Positions 1 through 8,173 of a DNA stretch of 64,000 nt are shown piece by piece. The notes beneath the pieces are model-generated. The model saw only the letters and a program-made list of their open reading frames with translations, searched no databases and was not told the origin of the DNA. Numbering within the stretch: the stretch's first letter is position 1; every line of letters begins with the position of its first letter. The position numbers were made by a program, and so were the translations under genes. The stretch comes from Fictibacillus sp. FJAT-27399. Its GTDB lineage: Bacteria > Bacillota > Bacilli > Bacillales > Fictibacillaceae. The DNA is taken from assembly GCF_001510655.1 (NCBI RefSeq), contig NZ_LMVC01000005.1, positions 76,411 through 140,410 on the forward strand, read 5' to 3'.

Positions 1-547
1 TCATACTGAGTCCAACCAGCACCACCACTCCAATTGTTAAAGCAAGCAGCTTTTTTGCCAAATGAGTGCCTTCCCCCTGTAATTTTCTCCACAATAGAAA
101 GCTGATGCTTCCGTAAAGGGCAAGGGCCAGCATGGTGTGTCTGCTCGGATAGCCGAATCCATTTTCTGTAATTAAAAGTTGAACAGAAGGCCGGGGCCGG
201 TGAAAACATGCCTTTAGCCATCCGTTCAAAATAAAAGCCCCTGCCGCTGTAGAAAAGAGAAACAAGCATTCATTGAACTTTTTAAACAAGGTAAGATACA
301 ACCCCATGACAGTAATCATCGGGAAGATGACCTTCCTATACCCCAGCTGCTGAATAAATAAAAAGAATGACGTCCATTTGGGTGTGCGTAACGATAAGAC
401 TGCAGCCATCGTCCACCGGTCGAACTCTTTTAGCAGATGTGTATGAATAAAGACGGAAAAAACAAGAAAGGCCCCGCAAAAAACCAGCGCGAAAAGAAGA
501 AAATAAAAAGGCTTCGAGCAGCCTCTTGCAATAGCTTGCCTTCTCAC
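1..547 (-). CDS. PAP2-family phosphatase, C-terminus cut by window edge
   Basis: Membrane phosphatase of the PAP2 family, which removes phosphate from lipid phosphates such as undecaprenyl pyrophosphate or phosphatidate. I read it by translating the minus strand; it has no ATG and runs off the left edge after about 182 residues. A hydrophobic segment lies near residues 14-33. Motif 1, K-x6-RP, is present as KACFHRPRP, and motif 2 reads YPSRHT instead of the usual PSGH. Motif 3 would lie outside the window. The GTG start overlaps the stop of the upstream CotS-like gene (GTGA) and has a GGGAGG site 5-6 bases upstream, so the two genes are probably translationally coupled. The physiological substrate cannot be told. 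Confidence 0.75.
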   Translation of the reverse strand, partial: MRRQAIARGCSKPFYFLLFALVFCGAFLVFSVFIHTHLLKEFDRWTMAAVLSLRTPKWTSFFLFIQQLGYRKVIFPMITVMGLYLTLFKKFNECLFLFSTAAGAFILNGWLKACFHRPRPSVQLLITENGFGYPSRHTMLALALYGSISFLLWRKLQGEGTHLAKKLLALTIGVVVLVGLSM

Positions 548-1596
548 CCCATCCTCCCCTTTACCATTTCATGAAACAAATGAAATGATGACTCAAGAGT
601 TTCTGGATGAAACTGTGTAAACAGGCTTTCCTTTGGCTGATCGTGAACAAGGATACCCAGAAGTTTAAAATAAGTTGATTCTGAAGGTGTTTGGCTCCCG
701 AAATGGCGATAGCACCAGCTTTCAACTCTCCTCGGAAAAGCAAGAAAGGAGAATAAAAACTTCCATTCATTAAACGAGAGAGACTGGACGGAATGTTCCT
801 GATATCCTTTAATAAACCGGTGGATCACTGCAGGATTCCAATTGTAGGACGGTGCATAATAATGGATGAACGATGCCAGATCATAAGGCCGTTCAGCAAA
901 AACCAAAGATTCCACATCAATGAAATAAATCTTTTGATCCCCATCCAGCAGGATGTTCCTTTGATGAAGACTGCCGTGGCATAGCGCTCCTTTCACTTCT
1001 CCATGCTCTTCTTCAAGGCGGTGGATATAAGAATAGGCCAGCCTGCATCTGGTTTCAAGCACATCCAGCATCCACGGCTCGAAGGTCCATTCCGGGACAG
1101 GCTTATATTCTGTCTTCCATTTTTGAAGATCCTGGTAAACATCATTCAGTTTATGGATCCGGCTGCCGTACTCCATCCGGGAGCTGTCCGGCGGGGGTAC
1201 AGCCCCATCAGCTGCATGGTGAAAATGAGCGAGTGCTGCCCCTATCCTCTCACACAATGAAAGGTCAGCAAACAGGATATCCCTTCCCTTCGCCCACTCT
1301 TCCATATAGTACAGTTCATTCTCATGTTCAAAATATACCTGTCCATTATGACAAGGCAGGACGCTCGGAATAAAAGAAAAATGGTTTTGTTTCATCCACT
1401 CTATACAATGGGCGACAAACGGCAGATCATTGAGTTCATTGGCATTCTTAAAACCAAAGATCCCTTGATCTGTATGCACCTTTGGAATGGCGAGTACGCG
1501 CTCAATGGACTGAACCGTCAATCCATAGTGAGTGTAGATCAGGGATGACAGCACAGCATCAGATAAAAAGACTTTCTGACCCCGAACCTGTTTCAT
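544..1596 (-). CDS. CotS-like spore coat / aminoglycoside-phosphotransferase-fold protein
   Basis: Protein of about 350 residues with the kinase-like fold shared by CotS, YutH and YsxE spore-coat proteins and small-molecule phosphotransferases. The catalytic-loop pattern is CHGSLHQRNILL near residue 210, followed by a metal-binding FIDVES and then RPYDLASF. In the first pattern the usual HxDxxxxN aspartate is replaced (HGSLHQRN), as in many CotS relatives, so kinase activity is doubtful. The ATG at 1596 follows GGGAGGCGGGA; a GTG one codon earlier is possible. The stop overlaps the start of the PAP2 gene. A spore-coat role is inferred from family membership, not from anything in the promoter. 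Confidence 0.75.
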   Translation of the reverse strand: MKQVRGQKVFLSDAVLSSLIYTHYGLTVQSIERVLAIPKVHTDQGIFGFKNANELNDLPFVAHCIEWMKQNHFSFIPSVLPCHNGQVYFEHENELYYMEEWAKGRDILFADLSLCERIGAALAHFHHAADGAVPPPDSSRMEYGSRIHKLNDVYQDLQKWKTEYKPVPEWTFEPWMLDVLETRCRLAYSYIHRLEEEHGEVKGALCHGSLHQRNILLDGDQKIYFIDVESLVFAERPYDLASFIHYYAPSYNWNPAVIHRFIKGYQEHSVQSLSFNEWKFLFSFLAFPRRVESWCYRHFGSQTPSESTYFKLLGILVHDQPKESLFTQFHPETLESSFHLFHEMVKGRMG

Positions 1597-1683
1597 CACT
1601 CCCGCCTCCCTTCTTCCTAAAGATCTGCTTATTTTACATCTATCGTTTCATCATATGAACAAAAGGAAGCCTGCATTCACCCA

Positions 1684-1716
1684 AATAAAAAAAGCATCAG
1701 GAGGATATCCTGATGC
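1684..1716 (-). terminator. Terminator of nhaC
   Basis: Perfect stem GCATCAGGA/TCCTGATGC with an A-run on the plus strand (T-run for the minus-strand transcript), 8 bases after the nhaC stop codon. Confidence 0.85.
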
Positions 1717-1723
1717 AACTTTT

Positions 1724-3121
1724 TTATGAAGCTTTAGATAGTGTTTCTGCATGCCCTTTTTTCTTGGCTAATCCAATTCCTGTGTACCCGTAAAACAGGG
1801 TAAACAGCGGTGACAAGTACAGTAAAAAGGCGAACGGGATGTAATCAAGAGCAGATACTCCGAGGGTAGCTGCGAAAAAGGCACCGCTCACACTCCACGG
1901 AATGAGAGGATTAATCAGTGTACCCGCATCCTCCATTGTTCTTGTAAGATTTATTAACGGGACTCCGTTTTTTTCATAATGCTTTTTAAAGGCCTGCCCC
2001 GGCAGAATGATAGAAAGATACATTTCCCCTGTCAAAAGGTTCACTCCCAGCCCTGACGCAGCCGTTGCTGCAATCAGATGGCCTGTTTTCTTAAGAGAGT
2101 TTTCAAATGAACGAATCATGATATCGATAATTCCTAGTTCCTGAAGAAGTCCGCCTAGTGACAGGGCGATGATGATCAGTGAAACCGACCACATCATCGG
2201 GATAAGACCGCCCTTGTTTACAATCGCATCAACCGCATCGCTTCCTGTCTTCATATTCAATCCATTTTCCAGCGCATTGATCATATGAGCGATCGTAAAG
2301 GCCGGATTGAGGAAGAGGGTCGTGAGGACAGCCGTCACCACTCCTGTAAGCAGCGTTGGAATGATCGGCATCTTTCGGAACGCCATCACCATTACGATTA
2401 ACGGTGAAATAAGCGTGAACGGTGTAATGGTAAAGTGTTCACCCAACGTCTTTTTCATTTCAGCCAACTGTGCAATCGACGTTCCTGACGGCTGATGGCC
2501 GGCAAAGAAAAAGATGACTGCTGTAATGATTAGTGCAGGTACAGTGGTCCACATCATATGGCGAATGTGCTCAAATAAATTGACACCTACCGTACCCGAA
2601 GCCAGATTAGTGGAATCAGACAGCGGTGACATCTTATCTCCAAAACACGCACCACACACGATTGCTCCGGCAGCTAAGCCAGGATTCACGTTCAGCACAT
2701 GAGCAATTCCCATGAGAGCTACTCCTACCGTACTAGCGGTCGTAAAACTGCTGCCCGTAAATGTTGATACCAATATGGTAATAAACAAAGCACTCAGCGC
2801 GAACCATTCGGGCTGAATGATATTCATGCCGTAAAATAAAAGCGTTGGAACGGCTCCGCTCATCATCCAGCTTGCGATAACAAAACTGATCATGATCAGA
2901 AGCAGCAGCGGCTGTATGCCGCTTACTACTCCTGAGATGAGCCCCTTCTCAATCGTTTTCCAACCTGCTCCCCAGAACACGGCAAAAATACCGGTAAGTA
3001 TAACACAGAAAAACAACGGAATATGGGGTTCTACCTTAAGAACGACAAGGCTTGTAAACATTGTTGCTACAATTAATAAAAATAACAGGATGACTCCTGA
3101 AGGTTTGATTTTACTGTTCAT
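1724..3121 (-). CDS. nhaC: NhaC-family Na+/H+ antiporter
   Basis: Integral membrane antiporter of about 465 residues that exchanges internal Na+ (or an organic cation pair such as malate-lactate in some homologues) for external H+. About ten or more hydrophobic segments are visible. The conserved FGDKMSPLSDSTNLAS patch near the middle is typical of NhaC proteins. The reading frame is open further upstream, but the ATG at 3121 is preceded by GGGAGAGG six bases away, so I place the start there. It is monocistronic, with its own terminator immediately downstream. The exact ion or substrate pair is not decidable from sequence. Confidence 0.9.
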   Translation of the reverse strand: MNSKIKPSGVILLFLLIVATMFTSLVVLKVEPHIPLFFCVILTGIFAVFWGAGWKTIEKGLISGVVSGIQPLLLLIMISFVIASWMMSGAVPTLLFYGMNIIQPEWFALSALFITILVSTFTGSSFTTASTVGVALMGIAHVLNVNPGLAAGAIVCGACFGDKMSPLSDSTNLASGTVGVNLFEHIRHMMWTTVPALIITAVIFFFAGHQPSGTSIAQLAEMKKTLGEHFTITPFTLISPLIVMVMAFRKMPIIPTLLTGVVTAVLTTLFLNPAFTIAHMINALENGLNMKTGSDAVDAIVNKGGLIPMMWSVSLIIIALSLGGLLQELGIIDIMIRSFENSLKKTGHLIAATAASGLGVNLLTGEMYLSIILPGQAFKKHYEKNGVPLINLTRTMEDAGTLINPLIPWSVSGAFFAATLGVSALDYIPFAFLLYLSPLFTLFYGYTGIGLAKKKGHAETLSKAS

Positions 3122-3309
3122 GCTTGACCTCTCCCTGATGCAACACTCTTTTGTTTTACTTAAATACTTAAACGCTTTTATGCGTTGAAGCATTGTTGTA
3201 CAATAACCAATAGTAATGGACTTTCTTTATTCTGTCAACCGAAAAACAATAATTGGAAAATGAAAACAAAAGGCTGCAGCAGCGTTATATAGCACGAAGA
3301 AAATGTGGA

Positions 3310-3418
3310 ATTCATTTTCGAGGGGTCTCGCACCTTGCACTCCAATCAATTGATCAATGAAGTTTCTATACAATATACATAAATGTCCCCAAAGCAACAA
3401 TCTTTTAGAAAAGAGCCA
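3310..3418 (-). repeat. Remnant of dispersed repeat (type 2), right part only
   Basis: This stretch matches the reverse complement of the left half of the element at 40680-40892. Shared blocks include CACTCCAATCAA, TCAATGAAG and CAACAATCTTTTAGAAAA, with many substitutions. The other half is absent. It lies between the amino-acid permease 3' end and nhaC and holds no credible gene. Confidence 0.7.
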
Positions 3419-3421
3419 AAC

Positions 3422-3456
3422 AAAAAAAACAGCATCCCTGTGGAGATGCTGTTTTT
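3422..3456 (-). terminator. Terminator of amino-acid permease
   Basis: Stem AACAGCATC/GATGCTGTT with A- and T-runs on the two sides, directly after the permease stop codon; it could work in both directions. Confidence 0.8.
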
Positions 3457-3458
3457 CA

Positions 3459-4865
3459 TTATATAGCTTTACGCTGCAGTGCTGCTGTTTTTTCTCTTTT
3501 CTTAATGACCAAATAATAATACAGGTAACAGCCAATAAAGAAAGGAACACCTAAATAAAGAGCGAGACGCTGTGCAGGATCAAAGGCCATACTGATCAAA
3601 ACACCAAGGTTCAGCGTAGTGGCGAAAAGCGGAAGGATCGGAAACAACGGTACCTTAAACTTCAAATCCTCAACCTTTCCTCCATCACAGATGAACTTTC
3701 TTCTAAAGGCGAACTGTGAAGCGGTAATGGCAATCCAGCCCACTTGCGCACCCAAACCTGCCAATGACAGAAGCCATTCAAACACTGTTTTTTCCGCTTT
3801 AAATGCAGACAATAATGAAAGCAAGGCAACGCCAATTGTGATATACAGCGCGTTCATCGGAATACCGCGTTTGTTAACTCTTCCCAGAGCCGGACTGGCC
3901 ATTCCTTCTTTTGAAAGCGAGTAGAGCATACGAGTTGCCGCATACAAACCTGAGTTGGCAACAGATAGCAGCGCGGTTAAGATAACGAAGTTCATAATAT
4001 CCGCAGCATACGGGATGCCGATGCTGTCAAAGACCACGACAAACGGGCTTTCCACTTTTCCTGCTTTAGACATTGGCATTAATGCGGCAAGCACACCAAT
4101 CGCAAGAACAAAAAAGAAAAGTGTTCTCCAAACCGTTTGACGAATGGAACGTGGAATGGTTTTTTCAGGATTTTCACTTTCTCCAGAAGCTATTCCAATC
4201 AGCTCGGTTCCCTGGAAAGAGAAGTTAACAGCAATCATGGTGACAAACAGAGCACTGAATCCATTCGGAAACCATCCCGCTGAAACAAAATTTGTGAAGC
4301 CTGGAGCTGAGCTGGCGCCTTTCATATCAACCAGACCAAAAATCACCGCTCCGCCAAGTATAATAAATAAAATAATGGCAAGAACCTTTATGCTCGCAAA
4401 CCAAAATTCTGATTCTCCGAAAGCTTTCGCAGAGAGTGCGTTCAAAGAAAATAATATACCTGCAAAAATTAAGCTCCACATCCAAAGTTCGGAATGAGGG
4501 AACCATCTCTGCATTAAAGCTGAAGCTGAGAAAAATTCCAGGGCTACGGTAACCGCCCATCCTAGCCAGTAGAGCCATCCGACGGCAAAACCTGTTCCAG
4601 GCCCGATAAATTTAGTCGTATATGTTTGGAAAGAACCGGATACAGGCATAGCAACTGAAAGCTCACCAAGACAGAGCATCGTCAAGTACATGATAAATCC
4701 GCCAACGAGATAAGAAATCACCGCGCCTGCCGGACCTGCATCATGAATGGTCATTCCCGAACCGAGAAAGAATCCGGTTCCGATTACACCACCCAGGGAG
4801 ATCATAAATAAATGCCGTGCTTTCATGCCTCGCTTGAGCCCTTGATCATTTTGATTCGTAATCAT
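3459..4865 (-). CDS. Amino-acid permease, APC superfamily
   Basis: Twelve-segment amino-acid:proton symporter of 468 residues. The N-terminal signature GGVIGTGFFLGSG in the first membrane helix is diagnostic of the AAT family (GabP, RocE, HutM, ProY, YtnA-like). The C-terminus is basic and short. AGAGGTG lies five bases before the ATG. A cre-like sequence sits about 23 bases upstream of the start, so carbon catabolite control is plausible. The substrate cannot be assigned: no catabolic gene for a specific amino acid is adjacent. Confidence 0.88.
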   Translation of the reverse strand: MITNQNDQGLKRGMKARHLFMISLGGVIGTGFFLGSGMTIHDAGPAGAVISYLVGGFIMYLTMLCLGELSVAMPVSGSFQTYTTKFIGPGTGFAVGWLYWLGWAVTVALEFFSASALMQRWFPHSELWMWSLIFAGILFSLNALSAKAFGESEFWFASIKVLAIILFIILGGAVIFGLVDMKGASSAPGFTNFVSAGWFPNGFSALFVTMIAVNFSFQGTELIGIASGESENPEKTIPRSIRQTVWRTLFFFVLAIGVLAALMPMSKAGKVESPFVVVFDSIGIPYAADIMNFVILTALLSVANSGLYAATRMLYSLSKEGMASPALGRVNKRGIPMNALYITIGVALLSLLSAFKAEKTVFEWLLSLAGLGAQVGWIAITASQFAFRRKFICDGGKVEDLKFKVPLFPILPLFATTLNLGVLISMAFDPAQRLALYLGVPFFIGCYLYYYLVIKKREKTAALQRKAI

Positions 4866-4887
4866 CTGTTCACCTCTGTTGTTGTTA

Positions 4888-4901
4888 TGTATGCGTTTTC
4901 A
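4888..4901 (-). promoter_or_regulatory. Possible cre (CcpA) site upstream of the permease
   Basis: TGTATGCGTTTTCA matches the cre consensus TGNAANCGNTNNCA at all but one fixed position. It lies 23-36 bases upstream of the permease ATG, a position that would block transcription. CcpA control is inferred. Confidence 0.45.
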
Positions 4902-4955
4902 TTAAGTATTCATAATTTTATCATTTTTTGTCGAAGAAGCCAAAAACAATTTTTT

Positions 4956-5750
4956 CTAATTTTTTTGATAACTCAAGAGATAGTCATTCAACGCTTTCCC
5001 AATAAGCGCCAGGGCTTGTCTTCCTTCTGCTTCACTCGGTAAATTTTTCGTTAGAACCGCTGCAAACAGCTTTTCTCTCTTAAACGTGAAAATGCCTGCG
5101 TCGTGCTCTACTCCGTCCAATTCTCCGGTTTTATTCGCGATGGTTATCTTTTCTTCATCCATATAGGCGGGAAGCTTATAGCGAAACTGCTGATTTTGAA
5201 GAATATGAAGTATGGTTTGGCTGCTCTTGTCCTTTAACCTGCCTCCCCTGTCAATCTCCTTCAGCTGAAGAATAACATCTCTTGCGGAAGTATAGTTGTT
5301 CTTTCCTTGCTTAACAGCTTCGAAATCCATCAGCTTGCGTTGGAGCACTGTCTGGCTGCAGCCCAATTCAGCCAGGAGATCATTAATTCTCTCCATGCCT
5401 GTTTTTTCAATCATAATGTTGGCTGCCATGTTATCAGAAACAGTGATCATCAACGTGAGTATATCTGCTACAGTAACAGCTGATTCATCAGAAAAAAGCT
5501 GGAGAACCCCGGCACCGCCAACCCTTACCTCCTGTTTTAATGAAATACGGGAAGCGAGATCGATTTGACCTGCTTCTGTCTGCCGAAAGGCTTCAATTAA
5601 AATGGGTATCTTGATAAGGCTTGCGGCTGGGAATACCTCATCTGCCTGATACTCAATGTGGCCATCCTCCGTTTCAATCCAGTAAGCATAATCTCCATTT
5701 TGGCCGCTAATAATGTCATTTACCCTGTTATTCAGTTCATTTAACTTCAT
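4956..5750 (-). CDS. Class-A beta-lactamase-related serine hydrolase without signal peptide
   Basis: Serine hydrolase of 264 residues with the penicillin-recognising fold. The active-site triad of motifs is clear: SLIK (nucleophile SxxK, about residue 42), SDN (about residue 107) and KTG (about residue 209). The omega-loop segment, which in class A beta-lactamases carries the general base in ExxLN, reads LMDFEA here, so Glu166 and Asn170 equivalents appear absent. There is no signal peptide, suggesting a cytosolic enzyme (esterase or amidase-like) and not a resistance factor. AAAGGAG precedes the ATG at 5750; an upstream extension in the same frame is formed by the 21-bp repeat array and is unlikely to be translated. 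Confidence 0.8.
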   Translation of the reverse strand: MKLNELNNRVNDIISGQNGDYAYWIETEDGHIEYQADEVFPAASLIKIPILIEAFRQTEAGQIDLASRISLKQEVRVGGAGVLQLFSDESAVTVADILTLMITVSDNMAANIMIEKTGMERINDLLAELGCSQTVLQRKLMDFEAVKQGKNNYTSARDVILQLKEIDRGGRLKDKSSQTILHILQNQQFRYKLPAYMDEEKITIANKTGELDGVEHDAGIFTFKREKLFAAVLTKNLPSEAEGRQALALIGKALNDYLLSYQKN

Positions 5751-5782
5751 CCCGTGCTCCTTTCTAGTAAGTGCATTGCATT

Positions 5783-5875
5783 TTATCTGTATTTTGCAGT
5801 GATCGGATCGTATTTCTTTGAGATTGGATCGTATTTTCACGAAATCGGCGCGTATTCTTTCAGATCCGATGGCAA
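5783..5875. repeat. Array A: degenerate 21-bp tandem repeats
   Basis: GTATT recurs at 5789, 5810, 5831 and 5852, exactly 21 bases apart, inside a longer core ATCGGATCGTATTT; a fifth decayed unit follows. It lies between the serine hydrolase start and the 3' end of the GerPF-like cluster. Confidence 0.8.
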
Positions 5876-5945
5876 CTCCTTTAAGATTATTCTCCACCAC
5901 TACCACCAGACTTCTTTTTTAGAGAAAAGAAATTCTTCTCGGACA

Positions 5946-5973
5946 AAGAAAAAGAGCGCTCCCATTAAGCGCT
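5946..5973 (-). terminator. Terminator of GerPF-like cluster
   Basis: Inverted repeat GAGCGCT/AGCGCTC with a seven-base loop followed, on the minus strand, by a T-rich run, shortly after the last GerPF-like gene. Confidence 0.75.
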
Positions 5974-5979
5974 CCTTCA

Positions 5980-6213
5980 TTATTTCTGCTGATCGTCCTG
6001 TCCTTCGCTTTGACCCATATCATTTTCGTCGTTGTCTTCGTTGAAGTTGATCATATACGCGCAGGCATCTGAGCAGTCACCGAACGCCACAACCGCCCCT
6101 ACCGATTTGGTATTGGCTGTATGGCTGTTCTGGACGGTACTTCCAATATCGATGTTTCCATTTTGAGTCACACCATTTGTGATGATTTTTCCTATTCTGA
6201 AAGAAAAACGCAA
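5980..6213 (-). CDS. GerPA/GerPF-family spore germination protein, third of three
   Basis: Small protein of 77 residues with the conserved N-terminal block NGVTQNGNIDIG followed by NSHTANTKSVG, the hallmark of the GerPA/GerPF family. In Bacillus these proteins sit in the spore coat and help germinants reach the inner spore. The tail is acidic (NEDNDENDMG) and contains a DCSDAC cysteine pair not present in its two neighbours. The start is TTG at 6213 with AAAGGAT upstream. It is the last of three paralogues on the minus strand; no gerPB-E genes are present here. Confidence 0.8.
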   Translation of the reverse strand: MRFSFRIGKIITNGVTQNGNIDIGSTVQNSHTANTKSVGAVVAFGDCSDACAYMINFNEDNDENDMGQSEGQDDQQK

Positions 6214-6312
6214 ATCTGTTCCATCCTTTTCGCTCTTTACCTACAGTGTATGGCTTGAACAAAAAGCTGATTGGACAGACTCCCTCTTTCGGTAAAAACA
6301 GGCGGGTGAACG

Positions 6313-6555
6313 TTAAGGCTGGTTAGTGACTGGAGCGGACGGGTTCGCTACCTGGCCTTGGTCGCTGATATCCGGATCGATGTTGCTGTTCACCATAAAT
6401 CCAGTTGACGGAGAAAAGTCTCCAAGAGAGATCGTAGAACCAACTGACTTTGTATTGGCTGTATGGCTGTTATGGACGGTCGGGCCGATATCTATGTTAC
6501 CGTTCATGGTCACACCATTCGTTTTGATATTAAAAATATTAAACAAATATGGCAT
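6313..6555 (-). CDS. GerPA/GerPF-family spore germination protein, second of three
   Basis: Paralogue of 80 residues carrying NGVTMNGNIDIG and NSHTANTKSVG. After the conserved N-terminal half the sequence ends in a variable polar tail (VANPSAPVTNQP). AGGGGGG lies seven bases before the ATG. The two flanking genes are similar in length and motif, so the cluster arose by tandem duplication. A coat location and germinant-permeability role are inferred from the family. Confidence 0.85.
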   Translation of the reverse strand: MPYLFNIFNIKTNGVTMNGNIDIGPTVHNSHTANTKSVGSTISLGDFSPSTGFMVNSNIDPDISDQGQVANPSAPVTNQP

Positions 6556-6592
6556 GAGGTGACCCCCCTTCTTCTTTTATTGCTCCATTTCA

Positions 6593-6835
6593 TTAAGGCT
6601 GGTTTGCAACCGAAGTATCTGCATTTCCGTATTCATTTTGATCATTAACATCCGGATCAAAGACCATGTTTTTCATCATGGCTTCTGCTGGTGAATGATC
6701 TCCTACAGAACTATTGTCGCCTGTAGATTTTGTATTTGCTGTATGGCTATTATGAAAGGTTGATCCCAGATTCAATGAACTGTTGCTCGCCAGACTATTT
6801 ATCTTCAGATAGTAAATATTAACCATGCACCCCAT
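6593..6835 (-). CDS. GerPA/GerPF-family spore germination protein, first of three
   Basis: First gene of the trio, 80 residues from the ATG at 6835, which has AAAGGTGG about eight bases upstream; a GTG four codons earlier overlaps that site and is less likely. The first conserved block is degenerate here (KINSLASNSSLNLG) but NSHTANTKSTG is intact. The tail again ends in SVANQP, like its neighbour. Expected to be a spore-coat protein made late in the mother cell, though I do not see a convincing SigK promoter. Confidence 0.82.
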   Translation of the reverse strand: MGCMVNIYYLKINSLASNSSLNLGSTFHNSHTANTKSTGDNSSVGDHSPAEAMMKNMVFDPDVNDQNEYGNADTSVANQP

Positions 6836-6909
6836 TGCTATCTCCACCTTTAAAAGTGTTAGTGTAGTGTATGATAAATGTCCCTTAAAGGTGAAAAACG
6901 GGAATCAGG

Positions 6910-7851
6910 CTATTGCGGCTGCTCCTTTCCACTTTTCCACCATGTCTCCCCGAGCAACAGTACCTTAAGCCTGTGATCTTTCAGTTCTTTTCTTCCCCAT
7001 TCTTTATGCAAACGCTCCAAGGCTTCAGGCCCTGTATCATCCGCCAGCCTGTAAGCTCCGTAATGCATTGGAATACAGTAGGCTCCCTTTGTTTCCTGAA
7101 AAGCTTTCACAGCATCTTCAGGATTAATATGCGATATTTTCATAAACCACTCCGGTTCATAAGCCCCTATCGGCATAAGAACTGTATCGAGTTCAAATTG
7201 ATCTCCAATCTCCTTAAAGCCTCTGAAATACCCGGTATCTCCTGCAAAATAAAGTGTTTCACCTGTCTTCATGTCTTGAATGACCCATCCTCCCCAGTGA
7301 GAAGTATTCATATCAAATGCCGTCCTCCTGGTCCAATGCTGAGCAGGGACGAACGTGAGCGACAGCCCCTTTTCAGAAAAGTTATCCCACCAATTAGCTT
7401 CGAATACCTTCTCATATCCTTTTTTCTGAAACATTGATTTCAAACCTGCTGGCATGTAAAAGGAAATATCTCCTGTCAGATTTTTAATACTTGGAAAGTC
7501 AAGGTGGTCGTAGTGGCCATGGGAGATGAGGACGAGATCGATCTCTGGCAGGTGGCTGATGGGAATTCCGGGATCAGTCAGCCGCTTTTGCAGCCCCATC
7601 TTTTTTGCCCAGACAGGATCGGTCATAATATTGCATCCGCCCATCTGAATGAGAAAAGTAGAATGGCCGATCCATGTGATGGAATGATGCTGCCGGTTTT
7701 CTTTTAATCTGCTGATCTCCTTTTTCGGGCTTTGCGGAATCTGCTGAGCTAAATCTTTTTTGTTGCCGCGCCTTTCTCTTCTCCACCGCAGCAAATCTTT
7801 AAATGTATGTGTGTTTTGTATCCCGTCAAGGTTGGTATACTTATTCTTCAT
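6910..7851 (-). CDS. MBL-fold metallo-hydrolase, NAPE-PLD/UlaG-like
   Basis: Cytoplasmic zinc hydrolase of the metallo-beta-lactamase fold, about 313 residues. The metal-binding signature is SHGHYDHLD near residue 130, followed by PAQHWTRR, YFAGDTGYF and IPMHYG, the typical order of histidine and aspartate ligands. This arrangement resembles N-acyl-phosphatidylethanolamine phospholipase D-like and UlaG-like enzymes; the true substrate is unknown. The ATG at 7851 follows GGGGG by about nine bases; an in-frame TTG ten codons upstream is less likely. It is divergent from the methionine operon. Confidence 0.82.
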   Translation of the reverse strand: MKNKYTNLDGIQNTHTFKDLLRWRRERRGNKKDLAQQIPQSPKKEISRLKENRQHHSITWIGHSTFLIQMGGCNIMTDPVWAKKMGLQKRLTDPGIPISHLPEIDLVLISHGHYDHLDFPSIKNLTGDISFYMPAGLKSMFQKKGYEKVFEANWWDNFSEKGLSLTFVPAQHWTRRTAFDMNTSHWGGWVIQDMKTGETLYFAGDTGYFRGFKEIGDQFELDTVLMPIGAYEPEWFMKISHINPEDAVKAFQETKGAYCIPMHYGAYRLADDTGPEALERLHKEWGRKELKDHRLKVLLLGETWWKSGKEQPQ

Positions 7852-7964
7852 TATAGGAGTCCCCCTGTGATAAAAACTCAACCATTTTTTTCATTTGAAA
7901 AAGCTATTGAAATCTTCCAACAATTATTGTAAGGTATAGAGAATTAATTTTATAGCGATTTGGT

Positions 7965-8077
7965 TTCTTATCCAGAGAGGTTAAGGGAATGGCCCGTTGA
8001 CACCTCAGCAACCTTCAGCTCTGCAGCTGAAAAGGTGCTAAGTCCAACAAGTTCGAATCGAACTTGGAAGATAAGAA
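7965..8077 (+). promoter_or_regulatory. SAM-I riboswitch (S-box) aptamer
   Basis: Classic S-box leader. Helix P1 is formed by TTCTTATC at the left and GATAAGAA at the right. Conserved internal blocks AGAGAGGTTAAGGGA, GCAACC and AAGGTGCTAAGTCC are all present in order. It binds S-adenosylmethionine and controls the yitJ-metH operon: with SAM bound, P1 is stable and the downstream terminator forms. The 3' strand of P1 and following AAGAAGA can instead pair with TCTTCTT near 8100, giving an antiterminator. Confidence 0.96.
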
Positions 8078-8098
8078 GAATGACCTCGAACTTTCAAA

Positions 8099-8127
8099 GT
8101 CTTCTTCTTTAAGAAGGCTTTTTTTAT
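8099..8127 (+). terminator. Riboswitch-controlled terminator
   Basis: Stem CTTCTT/AAGAAG with a four-base loop followed by a run of seven T, between the S-box aptamer and yitJ. Its left arm competes with the antiterminator. Confidence 0.88.
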
Positions 8128-8173
8128 TTTATTGGGCCGCTGGAAGATACCGAACTAACAGGAGGACCGCATA

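Noticed and set aside
3227-3550. 107-residue minus-strand frame overlapping the permease 3' end
   Set aside because: No ribosome site, crosses the permease terminator and a repeat remnant; a shadow frame.
4956-5750. Antibiotic-resistance beta-lactamase
   Set aside because: No signal peptide and no recognisable ExxLN deacylation motif.
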